Assembly (NCBI RefSeq): GCF_003633685.1 | Contig: NZ_RBKT01000001.1 | Location: forward strand, 7,130,001 to 7,194,000 | DNA length: 64,000 nt | DNA from: Micromonospora pisi | Lineage (GTDB): Bacteria > Actinomycetota > Actinomycetes > Mycobacteriales > Micromonosporaceae | Direction of reading: 5' to 3' | Shown: piece by piece, positions 28,050 through 36,826 of the stretch | Numbering within the stretch: the stretch's first letter is position 1 | Layout: the number at the start of each line of letters is the position of its first letter | Notes under the pieces: model-generated | Told to the model about the DNA's origin: nothing | What the model saw: only the letters and a program-made list of their open reading frames with translations | Databases searched by the model: none | Translations under genes and position numbers: made by a program

Positions 28050-28463
28050 GCTACGGGGTGAACTTCCGCTGGTCCAACGTCAGCCCGGGTGTTGCCGGCA
28101 ACGCCATCGCCTCGGGCCAGTCCATCAGCGTGACCGGTACCGGACGCACGCTCGCTTGCTCGCGACGGGCACCTAGGGCACCGGGAACCGCCACGGTGGT
28201 CTACGCCGACGGCACCCGCCAGACGTTCAAGCTCAGCACCCCTGACTGGTACGGGGGACCACATGCCGGTGGGACCGCAGCCATCGTGACCCCTACCAGA
28301 ACCGGCCCGGTAACCAGCGGGCGACCACACCCGCCTGCATCTACCAGGTGGGTGTGGCGTTGCAGAACAAGGCGGTGGCCCGGATCGAGCTGCCCAACAT
28401 CAGCACACGGCCCGCCTCGGGCGTACCGACCATGCACATCTTCGCCATCGCGAGCGGAGCCTG
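28050..28463 (+). pseudogene. truncated C-terminal module like that of the GH95 fucosidase
   Basis: The frame VNFRWSNVSPGVAGNAIASG ... ATVVYADGTRQTFKLSTPDWYGG, and, after a frameshift near 28285, [17 protein letters not shown] before a TGA at 28461-28463, is closely similar to the last 130 residues of the fucosidase ending at 42289 (VDFRWPAAS ... [14 protein letters not shown]). A further frameshift near 28160-28170 is needed. The catalytic part is absent and the fragment starts abruptly at the island edge, so it is a gene cut off by the island or a rearrangement. Confidence 0.85.
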
Positions 28464-28486
28464 ACAACGTCGGAACCTCCGTGCCG

Positions 28487-28546
28487 CACGGGTGCCCGCA
28501 CCCGAGCCTGCCCCGACCGGGGCGGGTGCGGGTGCGGGCACCCGTG
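28487..28546. terminator. strong bidirectional terminator hairpin
   Basis: The arms start and end with CACGGGTGCCCGCACCCG (28487-28504) and its exact complement (28529-28546), with six more pairs (GCCCCG/CGGGGC) next to a two-base loop. It lies between the convergent fucosidase fragment and the GH67 gene. Confidence 0.85.
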
Positions 28547-28580
28547 TGAGCAGCACATCGACGTGCGCCGGATGTGCCCG

Positions 28581-31500
28581 CTAACGGATCGGATCACCCA
28601 GGCTTTCGACCCGGAAGTAGTCAAACGCGACGTCGAGATCGGTGGAGGTGCCCGCCCGGTTGAAGGCCATGAGCCCGGCCTTCGTCGGCTCGACGTTCAG
28701 GGTCGTGGAGCCGATGAAGCGGTAGACGCTTCCGTCGCTGGAGTAATAGGCGCGGTAGCTGTCGCCCGTCTTGGTGAGTCGGAGCCAGATGGCGCCGTCG
28801 GTCCCGACGATCCGCTGGGCGTCGGCGCCGGTGATCTCCAGTGTCGACGACGCGCCGTTCTGCTCCCGGAGGAAGACGATCCGGACCCTGTTGACGGCAG
28901 CGGTCGCGCTGCCCATCTCCCAGGCGAGCTTCACGTAGTTGTTGTCGTCCGCGTACCCGAGAACGCCGCCCTGCTCGTTGTTGTTGGCGAGTGGGCGGGA
29001 GAAGACGATCCTGGATTCGGCCGTCCAGTCGCCGTTGACGTCCTGGAGTGCCAGGTTCTTCGCAGTGTTGGCATTGCCCTGCAGGTCGCCCTGCTGGGCG
29101 CTGATGACCAGCGATCCGTCGGCCAGGCGCCACCTGCTCTCGTCCGGCCGTACCCACTGCCACTGCGGGCCGAGCTGGGTCGAGCCGAACTCGTCGCTTC
29201 CCGTGATGGTGGTGTTCAGGTCCACGGTGTAGACCGACGACGCCTCGCCGTTCGTGACGGTGATCCGAGCCTGCCCGCTGGCGCTGGTCGCCTGCTCGAC
29301 CGTGACCGAGGCGGCGGGATCGGCGGCACCAGCGGTGACCGTCGGCACGGTCGTGGTGCCGGCCGGCGTGAGGGCGCTGTAGTGGAGCACCTTCGGCGCG
29401 AAGGAAGCCAGGGGCTCGCCGTTGACGTTCAGGCTCGTCAACCTTGTGTCGCGCACCAGGTTGAAGACGTAGTTCTTCACGAGAGGGCCGAAGAAGCTCT
29501 CCTTCGTGACCTTGACGACCGCCTGCCCAGGTACGCCGGCCGCCTGGGAGATGATCTCGTAGCGAGCCTTCCGGTCGGTCGTCTTCACCTTCGTGATGAT
29601 CGGTGACGCCCCGGCCGGTACCGGGATGGTGTACGAGCTGTCCGACAGGTTGAAGCCGCCGAACTCCGTCCCGTTCACGACGATCTTCGCGGAGAGCGGG
29701 CCGTCGTCGACCGGGATGTCCCGCCCGCTGAACTCCTTCCAGTAGGTCACCGAGGTGTCCCGCCAGTCGGCGGCGTCCGCCTCGTGGACCGCCAGTTTGG
29801 CGCGTACCTCCGCGAACCGGCGTGCGTCGATGTCGGGCTGGAGTGCGTCCCAGGTCTCCCGCATCCACGTCACGTACTGGACGCCCATCTGGTAGCGGTA
29901 GACCAGCTCGTCCCAGAACGTCCGGCCGTTGTCCATCCGATGGCCCCACGGCACGTGGTGGAACCACATCAGCAGGTTCTCCGGGACCGAGTCGATGTCC
30001 CCGTAGCGCTGCTGAAGCCGGGGGAAGTACTGGGCCGCCAGGTTGCTGCCGTTGGGGGAGCGGTCAAAGCCCAGGCCGACGGTGTCGGCCTTGTTGTAGT
30101 AGATCGGGCTCCAGTCGTCGCGGCCCGCCCAGTCGGCGGGATCGGGACGGTAGTGGGCGCCCTCGGCGAACTGGTGGCCGATGCCCAGCGGCGTCTGGTA
30201 GCTGACCAGCGCCTCCCACGAGCCCATCATCATCTTCTGGATGGTGTCGACGACGCGCTTGTCGTTGCTCCAGGTCATCCGGACCCAGTCGGTCGCGATG
30301 TCCGCCGAGCTGAGCGTCCAGTTCCACGCCTGCCGGCCGAAGGCGAAGAGGTTTGCCTGGGAGAAGTGGTGCCCGGTCAGGTTGTCGGCGTTGCCGAGGT
30401 TGGCCACGCCGACGATGGCGGTGTCCGGATGGTGCTGGGCGGTCCCGTCGACGATGTTGCCGACCAGGCGCTTCTTCAGCAGCTTCCCGTTCTCGTCGGT
30501 CGCGTACGTGTCGGTCTTGACGATCTCCTCGTACATGGGGCCGAGGTAGGCCAGCATCCAGTTCTGGCCCGTGTACTCCTGTGTGATCTGGAGTTCCAGG
30601 GCCTGGTTGGTGTTCTCCATCCGGCCGAACATCGGGTGGATGGGCTCCCGTGCCTGGAAGTCGAGCGGCCCGTTCTTGGTCTGGAGGAACACATTGTCGG
30701 CGAAACGCCCCCTGGCGCCATCTGGTTGGACCTCGTCATCGATCGGTCCGAACTCCAGATAGGCCCGCTTGAGCCGGTCGTTGTCGACCTCGGCGTTGTA
30801 GACGAACGTCCGCCAGTGGACGGTCATGCCCAGCGGCGCGACCGCGGCGGCGATGGCGTTGGCGCCGTCGCCGTGGTCGTACCCGAAGTCCTGCGGCCCC
30901 GGCTGGCCTTCCGAGTTGGCCTTCACGGTGAGGCCCATGAAATCCGGGATGGCGGTCTGGATCTGCTGGGCCCGGCGGTTCCACCAGCCCCGGAAATCGG
31001 CCCCGTAGGGGTCGAGTTGGCTGTTGGTCAGCGTGTCCGGCGCGAACCGGCCGTCCGTGGGCGCGGTGTAGCGGATCGACAGGCCCAGCTTGATGCCGTA
31101 CGGGCGAAGGGCATCGGCGAGGGCCGCCTCCTGCGCGATGTAGCTGCTCGTCAGATAGGCGTTGTCGGCATTGACGTTGTTGATGGTGATGCCGTTGATG
31201 CCGAGGGACGCCAACGCCCGCGCCACGACGATGTAGCGGTCGAGGATGACGGGCAGGTTCCGGTCGGTGCTGGCTCCGGTCGCGGCGAAGTTGAAGATCG
31301 CCCCGCTCTCCCCGTTCAACCCACCCAGTCCGGAGGCGTTGTTGCCAGCGTAGAGGCGCTCGGTCTCCCAGTTGTTCAGCAGCCGATGCTTGATCTTCGG
31401 TGACTCCGAGATGTGGAGGTGTTCGATGGGCTTCTGCGTCTGCATGAGCCGAAGGAAGGCGAAGGTCCCGTACAGTGCGCCGAGGTCCGTGTTGCCGGCG

Positions 31501-32039
31501 ATGACGGTGAACCTTGCCTTTCCTCTGGACACCGAGCGGATGAGGTAGCCCTCGTCGCCGATCTCGGCCAGGTCGCGGGCGGAAGTGACGCGGTCCACCA
31601 GCGGCGAACTCGTTGGCGTGCCCACCATGACCGAACCGTCCGGGATGTTGTCGCCGTCGACCGTCGTCACGGGTACCGGTTGGTCGAGCAACCCACCCAG
31701 TCCGCGTACCAGTTCGTCGCGGGCCGCGCCGAGCGTGGTCTCGACCAGCTGTTCGCTGGACCCTGGCGCCATGGCGAGGTGTGGGGTGTGCCGGTGGACC
31801 TGGTTGGCCTCGGCGTTTTCCACCACGATCGCCGTGGCCGTCCGGCGGTAGTCGCGCAGCAGCTTCGTGTCGCTGACCGGTACGTACCGCAGCCACAGGT
31901 CGGAGCCGCTGTAGTCGTCCCGCGACTCGGCCGCTGCGACGGGCGTGGTGGCGACCGTGAGGGTGGCCGCGATCGTGGCGAGCGCCGTGCCCAGCACGAT
32001 GAGAGTTCGCCGCAGCCTGGGCACCGGACCTCGGTTCAT
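28581..32039 (-). CDS. secreted GH67 alpha-glucuronidase with C-terminal accessory domains
   Basis: 1152 residues. Signal peptide (1-37, ending PVAAA), GH67 N-terminal domain, then the catalytic barrel with the proposed acid in VKANSEGQPGP (E377) and the base pair in GPIDDE (D434/D435) and QAREPIHPMFG (E465), and the helical C-terminal domain (GDIDSVPENLLMWFHHVPW). After about residue 800 come a cadherin-like region and a concanavalin-like module (EFGSTQLGPQWQW ... DYFRVESLGDPIR). GH67 removes 4-O-methyl-glucuronic acid from xylo-oligosaccharides. Typical GH67 enzymes are about 700 residues and many are cytoplasmic; this one is exported and extended. The start follows GGAGGAAAGGCG. Confidence 0.93.
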   Translation of the reverse strand: MNRGPVPRLRRTLIVLGTALATIAATLTVATTPVAAAESRDDYSGSDLWLRYVPVSDTKLLRDYRRTATAIVVENAEANQVHRHTPHLAMAPGSSEQLVETTLGAARDELVRGLGGLLDQPVPVTTVDGDNIPDGSVMVGTPTSSPLVDRVTSARDLAEIGDEGYLIRSVSRGKARFTVIAGNTDLGALYGTFAFLRLMQTQKPIEHLHISESPKIKHRLLNNWETERLYAGNNASGLGGLNGESGAIFNFAATGASTDRNLPVILDRYIVVARALASLGINGITINNVNADNAYLTSSYIAQEAALADALRPYGIKLGLSIRYTAPTDGRFAPDTLTNSQLDPYGADFRGWWNRRAQQIQTAIPDFMGLTVKANSEGQPGPQDFGYDHGDGANAIAAAVAPLGMTVHWRTFVYNAEVDNDRLKRAYLEFGPIDDEVQPDGARGRFADNVFLQTKNGPLDFQAREPIHPMFGRMENTNQALELQITQEYTGQNWMLAYLGPMYEEIVKTDTYATDENGKLLKKRLVGNIVDGTAQHHPDTAIVGVANLGNADNLTGHHFSQANLFAFGRQAWNWTLSSADIATDWVRMTWSNDKRVVDTIQKMMMGSWEALVSYQTPLGIGHQFAEGAHYRPDPADWAGRDDWSPIYYNKADTVGLGFDRSPNGSNLAAQYFPRLQQRYGDIDSVPENLLMWFHHVPWGHRMDNGRTFWDELVYRYQMGVQYVTWMRETWDALQPDIDARRFAEVRAKLAVHEADAADWRDTSVTYWKEFSGRDIPVDDGPLSAKIVVNGTEFGGFNLSDSSYTIPVPAGASPIITKVKTTDRKARYEIISQAAGVPGQAVVKVTKESFFGPLVKNYVFNLVRDTRLTSLNVNGEPLASFAPKVLHYSALTPAGTTTVPTVTAGAADPAASVTVEQATSASGQARITVTNGEASSVYTVDLNTTITGSDEFGSTQLGPQWQWVRPDESRWRLADGSLVISAQQGDLQGNANTAKNLALQDVNGDWTAESRIVFSRPLANNNEQGGVLGYADDNNYVKLAWEMGSATAAVNRVRIVFLREQNGASSTLEITGADAQRIVGTDGAIWLRLTKTGDSYRAYYSSDGSVYRFIGSTTLNVEPTKAGLMAFNRAGTSTDLDVAFDYFRVESLGDPIR

Positions 32040-32249
32040 CGCCTTTCCTCCATCGTCTGTTGAGGGCGTCGACAGGCGGGGTTGTCAGTCGACCGGCCCC
32101 GGCAGGTCATCTGGTGACGCCGGCTGGCGCTGCGTGGAATCGGCAACGCGTTGTCGTTTCTGTCGCCGGGGATACGGCTTCACGGGAGTTGGGCCGTCGG
32201 GTTGGGTGCGAGCCGCTGCCGTACCCGTGGCGGTCGGGCCCGACCTGGG

Positions 32250-32390
32250 TTCGAGGTTGCGCGCGTCCGTCGAGCGGCGGACCACGAGGCGTACCGGCAG
32301 CACCATCGGTCGGTGAGACGTCGCGTTGGCCGCGACATCGTAGATCGTGGCTCTCTTGTCTGGCGGCCTGGTGTGGTCGGGCATCTTCAT
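32250..32390 (-). pseudogene. LacI-family regulator with its middle deleted
   Basis: The reverse frame from 32390 starts MPDHTRPPDKRATIYDVAA, the beginning of a LacI helix-turn-helix, and jumps directly to TSHRPMVLPVRLVVRRST, the usual last strand of LacI proteins. Nearly 300 residues are missing, with the junction near 32325. The frame then runs on to 32085 without family features. It lies upstream of the GH67 gene and was probably its repressor. Confidence 0.8.
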
Positions 32391-32489
32391 GCTCCTCCGC
32401 TACGCGCCGTGATCATGTTATGCCGCCGGTGAGCACTCGGCAATGGCCTCGCAACAATTGGTCCGATCAACGCATTTGCGCGAGGCAAT

Positions 32490-32760
32490 GCGCGGCAACC
32501 GTTGCCGATCCGCCGCGCAGACGCCGATGCGGATGTCGTAGTTGGTGTGCCGCACGTACCGGTCCTGGTAGTTGTACGACTGGATGCGGCTCACCGTCGG
32601 GTTGAAGTGGCGCTGCCCCACCTGGCGAGCACCCGGCTCTCCGCCGCGTTGGTGGCGGATTGGTCCAGCCGCAGGGTCCATTCGCCGCGGCCGTTGAACC
32701 GCATCCACATCGGGCCCTTTCGCGCCGGGCGCGCCGTTGGTGATGCCCATGTGCGACACG
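32490..32760 (-). pseudogene. remnant with CBM42/AbfB-like motifs
   Basis: Reverse frames read GPMWMRFNGRGEWTLRLDQS and, after a shift of frame, FNPTVSRIQSYNYQDRYVRH followed by TNYDIRI. The second string resembles the arabinose-binding AbfB (CBM42) repeat. No longer open frame connects to it. I interpret it as a decayed glycoside hydrolase gene; the match is by eye and modest. Confidence 0.5.
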
Positions 32761-33232
32761 TTCCCCAGGCTCGTCCAGGGCCGAGCAGTGAGTTGGCGGC
32801 GACTGCAATCCGTCGGGCCGGGTTCGGGGTCGCCTGATCAGGGACGCGCGCGGCAGCGTGTACCAGAACGGGCCGCCAGGCCCTGGCCCGCGCGTCGTGT
32901 GTGGACACCCGTGCGCCGCGCACGTCCGGCCGATCGGCGATGTCCGGCGCTGAGAGCACCAGGTTTGGACACCTGCGCCATTTTGATCCGATGTATTGCG
33001 CCGGCTGTCTCGACGGTACCGCCAAAACGTGCCCGTAAACCCTTGGCAACACGCAGGTTCGCGTGGCATGGTATCGGCTGTTCGAGCTAAACATCTGACC
33101 TATCTTGTCCGGGCATGCGGGTCCGCACCTGCCACCGGACTACTGAGGGGGGCCGGTTGTCGTGACTGCTCCGAATGCAGGTAGTGGTCTGCTGCTCGCG
33201 TGCAGCACGGCTGGGAGGGGCCGGGTGCGGCG
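32761..33232. other. intergenic region upstream of the sugar transporter operon
   Basis: No supported gene. The part after 33060 should contain the operon promoter. I found no clear operator palindrome. Confidence 0.4.
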
Positions 33233-34237
33233 ATGAGTGCCGTCGATCAACCCGTCGAGATGCGCGGCGGGCTGGGTGACTGGCTGCGGGAGCGGGCCTC
33301 CCACGCCGTCTCGGAGTTCACCGCCGCCACGGCACTCGTTGTGCTGTTCATCGTGCTCAGCTTCGCCAGCCCACACTTTCTGACGGCAGACAACCTGTTC
33401 AACATCGGCTCGCAGACTGCGGTGATAGCGATCATCGCCGCAGCGCAGACGATGGTGATCATCACGAAGGGCATCGACCTCTCCGTGGGATCCGTCGCCG
33501 CTCTCGCCGGCGTGGTGGGTGCCATGGTTGTCCGTGACCTCGGCTTCTCTGTCTGGGCGGCGACGGCGGTCGCGATCGCGGTCGGGGCGGTGGCCGGGCT
33601 GGTGAACGGATTGCTCGTGACCGCTGCCCGGATCCCGCCGTTCATCGCCACGCTCGGGACGATGTCGGCAGGACGCGGTCTCGTCTTCATCATCACCGGC
33701 GCGGTCGGCGTCTACGGCCTGCCGAAGTCCTTCCAGATCCTTGGAAACGGGCAGCTCCTCGGCATTCCGTTCGCTGTGGTGCTGACCGCTGTCGTTGCGG
33801 TCGGGATGGCGTTCCTGCTCTCCCAGACGCGGTTCGGTCAGTACACGTACGCAATGGGGTCCAATCTCGAAGCGGCTCGCCGCTCCGGCATTCCGGTCGG
33901 TCGTCACCTGGCGGCGGTCTATGTGTTGGCGGGCATGCTCGTGGGGCTGGGAGGCATGATCGCGGCCTCCCGGGTCAATTCGGGTCAGCCGAACTACGGC
34001 ATCTCCCTGGAACTCGACGTCATCGCGGCGGCGGTCATCGGCGGGGCCAGCCTCTTCGGCGGGCAGGGCAGGATCGTCGGAACGATCATCGGCGCCTTCC
34101 TCATCGCGCTGGTGCGGAACGGGGCCGTCCTGCTCGACATCAGCATCCATTACCAGCAGGTGATCGTCGGTGTGATCATCTGGGCCGCCGTCTACTTCGA
34201 CCAGTACCGCCGCCGACGGCTGGAGTCACGCGGGTGA
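33233..34237 (+). CDS. sugar ABC transporter permease (RbsC/FrcC type)
   Basis: 334 residues from ATG 33233 (GTG 33200 is also in frame). About eight to ten hydrophobic segments and the family signatures TKGIDLSVGSVAALAG, IPPFIATLGTM and VIGGASLFGGQGRIVGTIIGA, all of the carbohydrate uptake class 2 permeases. First gene of the operon permease - binding protein - ATPase - dehydrogenase remnants. With the nearby fucosidase and fuconate dehydratase, L-fucose is a likely substrate; this is an inference. Confidence 0.92.
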   Translation: MSAVDQPVEMRGGLGDWLRERASHAVSEFTAATALVVLFIVLSFASPHFLTADNLFNIGSQTAVIAIIAAAQTMVIITKGIDLSVGSVAALAGVVGAMVVRDLGFSVWAATAVAIAVGAVAGLVNGLLVTAARIPPFIATLGTMSAGRGLVFIITGAVGVYGLPKSFQILGNGQLLGIPFAVVLTAVVAVGMAFLLSQTRFGQYTYAMGSNLEAARRSGIPVGRHLAAVYVLAGMLVGLGGMIAASRVNSGQPNYGISLELDVIAAAVIGGASLFGGQGRIVGTIIGAFLIALVRNGAVLLDISIHYQQVIVGVIIWAAVYFDQYRRRRLESRG

Positions 34238-34279
34238 CAGCCCGACCCCGGCCGACCCCGACCCAGAAAGGACACAGCA

Positions 34280-35338
34280 ATGCGATACAGCGCCACGACG
34301 GGACATCGTCCCCTGGTACGCCGCCTGCGCGGTAACGCCATCCTGGTCACCGTTGCGGCGGTGGCTCTCGGACTCAGCGGGTGTGGAGGCGTCGAGGTCC
34401 GCGACGGAGGCGGCGGATCGACCAACGACACGAGCGGCCCGCTCACGCTCGCGGTGGCCCCGAAGGCCGTCGGGCACGAATTCTGGAACACGGTACGTGC
34501 CGGCGCCGAATGTGCCGCGAAGCGGGCCGGCGATGTCACGGTGCAATGGGACGGTGTCACCGCCGAGACCGATGTCGAGGGTCAGGTGAACCTGATCCAG
34601 AACTTCATCACCCGGAAGGTCGACGGCATCGTGTACGCGGCCACCGACTCGGCCGCCCTCGCTCCGGCGACCGAGCGCGCGCGTGGTGCCGGTATCCCGG
34701 TCGCGATGATCGACTCCGGTACCGAGGCGCAGCCGGCGGACGTGCCGTTGTACGCCACAGACAACCGCGCGGCGGCGGTCGAGGCCGCCAATCTGCTCGC
34801 CAAGGAACTCGGTCCGGGTAACCACGACGTGGCGCTGATCGAGTTCCAGCCCGGTTCGCAGACGAACACCCAGCGCGTCGAGGGCTTCAAGGAAGGGCTC
34901 GGTAAGCACGCCGCCCTGAAGCTGGTGGGACAACAACCGAGCCGTAGCGACGTCAATGAGGCGCGCCGGGTCACCGAGAACATCCTCACCGCGAACCCGA
35001 ACCTCGCCGGCATCTTCGCGGCCAACGAGCCCAGCGTCCTCGGTGCCGCCCAGGCGGTGCAGGCAGCGGGCAAGACCGGCAAGGTCGTGATCATCGGGTG
35101 GGACGCCGCACCGGACGAGGTCGCCGGGCTGCGCAGCGGCCAGATTTCGGCACTGGTGGTGCAGAACCCCTTCCGGATGGGCTACTTCGGCGTGGACAAG
35201 ATGGTGCGACACATTCGGGACAAGGCACCGTTGGCGTCGGCGGATACCGGCGTCACGTTTGTGACGAAGGCGAACATCGACACCGCGGAGATCAAGGCGG
35301 TGCTCGAGCCGAGCTGTGACAACCCCCCGGTCGACTGA
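34280..35338 (+). CDS. sugar ABC transporter substrate-binding lipoprotein
   Basis: 352 residues. Lipoprotein signal with LGLSGCGG (Cys about 35), then a periplasmic-binding-protein type I fold: LTLAVAPKAVGHEFWNTVRA, QNFITRKVDGIVYAATDSAA and AGIPVAMIDSG. It is anchored outside the membrane and delivers sugar to the permease. The ribosome binding site AAAGGA lies seven bases before ATG 34280. It is 42 bases after the permease and overlaps the ATPase start by one base (TGATG). Confidence 0.92.
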   Translation: MRYSATTGHRPLVRRLRGNAILVTVAAVALGLSGCGGVEVRDGGGGSTNDTSGPLTLAVAPKAVGHEFWNTVRAGAECAAKRAGDVTVQWDGVTAETDVEGQVNLIQNFITRKVDGIVYAATDSAALAPATERARGAGIPVAMIDSGTEAQPADVPLYATDNRAAAVEAANLLAKELGPGNHDVALIEFQPGSQTNTQRVEGFKEGLGKHAALKLVGQQPSRSDVNEARRVTENILTANPNLAGIFAANEPSVLGAAQAVQAAGKTGKVVIIGWDAAPDEVAGLRSGQISALVVQNPFRMGYFGVDKMVRHIRDKAPLASADTGVTFVTKANIDTAEIKAVLEPSCDNPPVD

Positions 35339-36147
35339 TGGATACCGCGGTAACAGCGGCGGGGCCGCAGGGCCCCGCCGCGGACGCTCCGGTGCTTGAG
35401 GCACGTGGCATCGTGAAACGGTTCGGACACGTCGAGGCGCTGCGTGGCGCCGACTTCACCGTCGGCAGAGCGGAGGTCGTGGCGCTGATCGGCGACAACG
35501 GCGCGGGCAAGAGCACCCTGATCAAGACCCTGTCCGGGGTACACGCTCCCGATCAGGGAGAGATCCGGATCGGCGGGCGCCCGGTTGTGTTCTCCAGTCC
35601 TGTCGATTCCCGACGAGCCGGTGTGGAGACCGTGTACCAGGACCTCGCCGTCGCCGACGACCTCAGCGTCGCGGCGAACCTCTACCTGGGGCGGGAGATC
35701 CTCCGCGCCGGGCTACTGGGACGGCTCGGGCTGCTCGACAAGCGGGCCATGCGTCACGGTGCCACGTCGGCCCTCGGAGAACTCGGCGTCCGCATTCCTC
35801 GGGTCACCACCCCGATCTCGATGTTGTCCGGCGGGCAACGACAGTGCGTGGCCGTCGCTCGGGCGATCATCTGGGCGACCAACGTCGTCATCCTCGATGA
35901 GCCCACCGCGGCGCTCGGCGTCGTACAGACCGAGCGGGTGCTCGACGTCATCCGGCGTGCCCGCGACGCCGGCATGTCGGTGGTGCTGGTCAGCCACAAC
36001 ATGCCACAGGTACTCGACATCGCCGACCGGATCGAGGTGCTGCGCCTCGGACGGCGGGCGGCCCGGTTCCGGGCCGACGAGGTGACGACGGACGATCTCG
36101 TCGCCGCGATGACCGGCGCGTTGACGGTGGGGATGGAAAATTCATGA
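35338..36147 (+). CDS. sugar ABC transporter ATP-binding protein, single NBD
   Basis: 269 residues with one nucleotide-binding domain: Walker A GDNGAGKST, signature LSGGQRQCVAVARA, Walker B NVVILDEPTAALG and switch histidine VVLVSHN. Ribose-type transporters usually use a 500-residue tandem ATPase (RbsA); this half-length form resembles FrcA and must act as a homodimer. It overlaps the binding-protein stop by one base and the next remnant by four, so this is a tight operon. Confidence 0.92.
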   Translation: MDTAVTAAGPQGPAADAPVLEARGIVKRFGHVEALRGADFTVGRAEVVALIGDNGAGKSTLIKTLSGVHAPDQGEIRIGGRPVVFSSPVDSRRAGVETVYQDLAVADDLSVAANLYLGREILRAGLLGRLGLLDKRAMRHGATSALGELGVRIPRVTTPISMLSGGQRQCVAVARAIIWATNVVILDEPTAALGVVQTERVLDVIRRARDAGMSVVLVSHNMPQVLDIADRIEVLRLGRRAARFRADEVTTDDLVAAMTGALTVGMENS

Positions 36148-36575
36148 CGGCGGTCGTCTATCACGGCGCAGGGCGCCTTGGGGGTCGAGCATCGCCCGGC
36201 CGCGTCACCCGCGCCCGGCGAGGTGCGGATCGCCGTGGCCTACACCGGGATCTGCGGCACAGACCTGCACATCTACCACGGTGACATGGATGCCCGGGTC
36301 GGCGCCCGACGCGGTGATCGGACACGAGATGTCCGGGCGGATAGCAGCGACCGGTCAAGGTTCTTCTGGCGCGAACTCGAACTGCTCGGCGCGCGCTTCT
36401 ACCAGCGGGACGACATGGTCGAGGCCATCCGACTCGTCGCCTCCGGCGCGGTTCCGGCGAAGCAACTGGCTCACGCGTCGTGCCGGTCGATGACGCGGCG
36501 GCGGCCTTTGCGGCGCCGGAGGGAGGCGGAGGAGTCATGAAGGTTCTTCTGGACTGGCAGGCGGATGCCCGGTGA
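36144..36575 (+). pseudogene. zinc-type alcohol/sugar dehydrogenase, internally deleted
   Basis: Starts MTAVVYHGAG at the ATGA overlap with the ATPase; a shifted frame gives GEVRIAVAYTGICGTDLHIY (catalytic zinc site) and another PDAVIGHEMSGRIAATG. Sequence then jumps to ELELLGARFYQRDDMVEAIR, normally 200 residues further on, and ends MKVLLDWQADAR before TGA. The NAD-binding domain is missing and at least two frame changes are needed, so it is inactive. Confidence 0.85.
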
Positions 36576-36826
36576 CCGCGCTCTTCGACCTGTGCGGACG
36601 AACAGCGGTGGTCACCGGAGCCCGGCGGGGTATCGGCCTGGCGATGGCCGAGGCGCTCGCCCGGGCCGGTGCCGACATCGTCGGTGTCTCCGCCCAACGT
36701 GAGTCGAGTGGGAGTGAGGTGGAACGCCGGGTACGGGACCTCGGCCGTCGGTTCACGGCCCTGCGGGCCGACTTCGCCGACCGCACCGCGGTGCGCCGGC
36801 TGGCCGTGGAGATCGTTGGGTGGCGT
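36572..36826 (+). pseudogene. 5' fragment of an SDR gene (sugar dehydrogenase type)
   Basis: It begins at GTG 36572 (MTALFDLCGRTAVVTGARRG, with the TGARRGIG cofactor motif), continues to DFADRTAVRRLAVEIVG and then runs into sequence of a GntR regulator in the opposite orientation. Catalytic Ser-Tyr-Lys is absent. As it starts inside the stop of the dehydrogenase remnant, it was part of the sugar operon and may have been the fucose or deoxy-ketofuconate dehydrogenase. Confidence 0.85.

Noticed and set aside
29784-31403. Forward open frame of 539 codons within the GH67 gene
   Set aside because: Antisense shadow with low-complexity Val/Gly/Asp composition; the reverse frame encodes all GH67 motifs.
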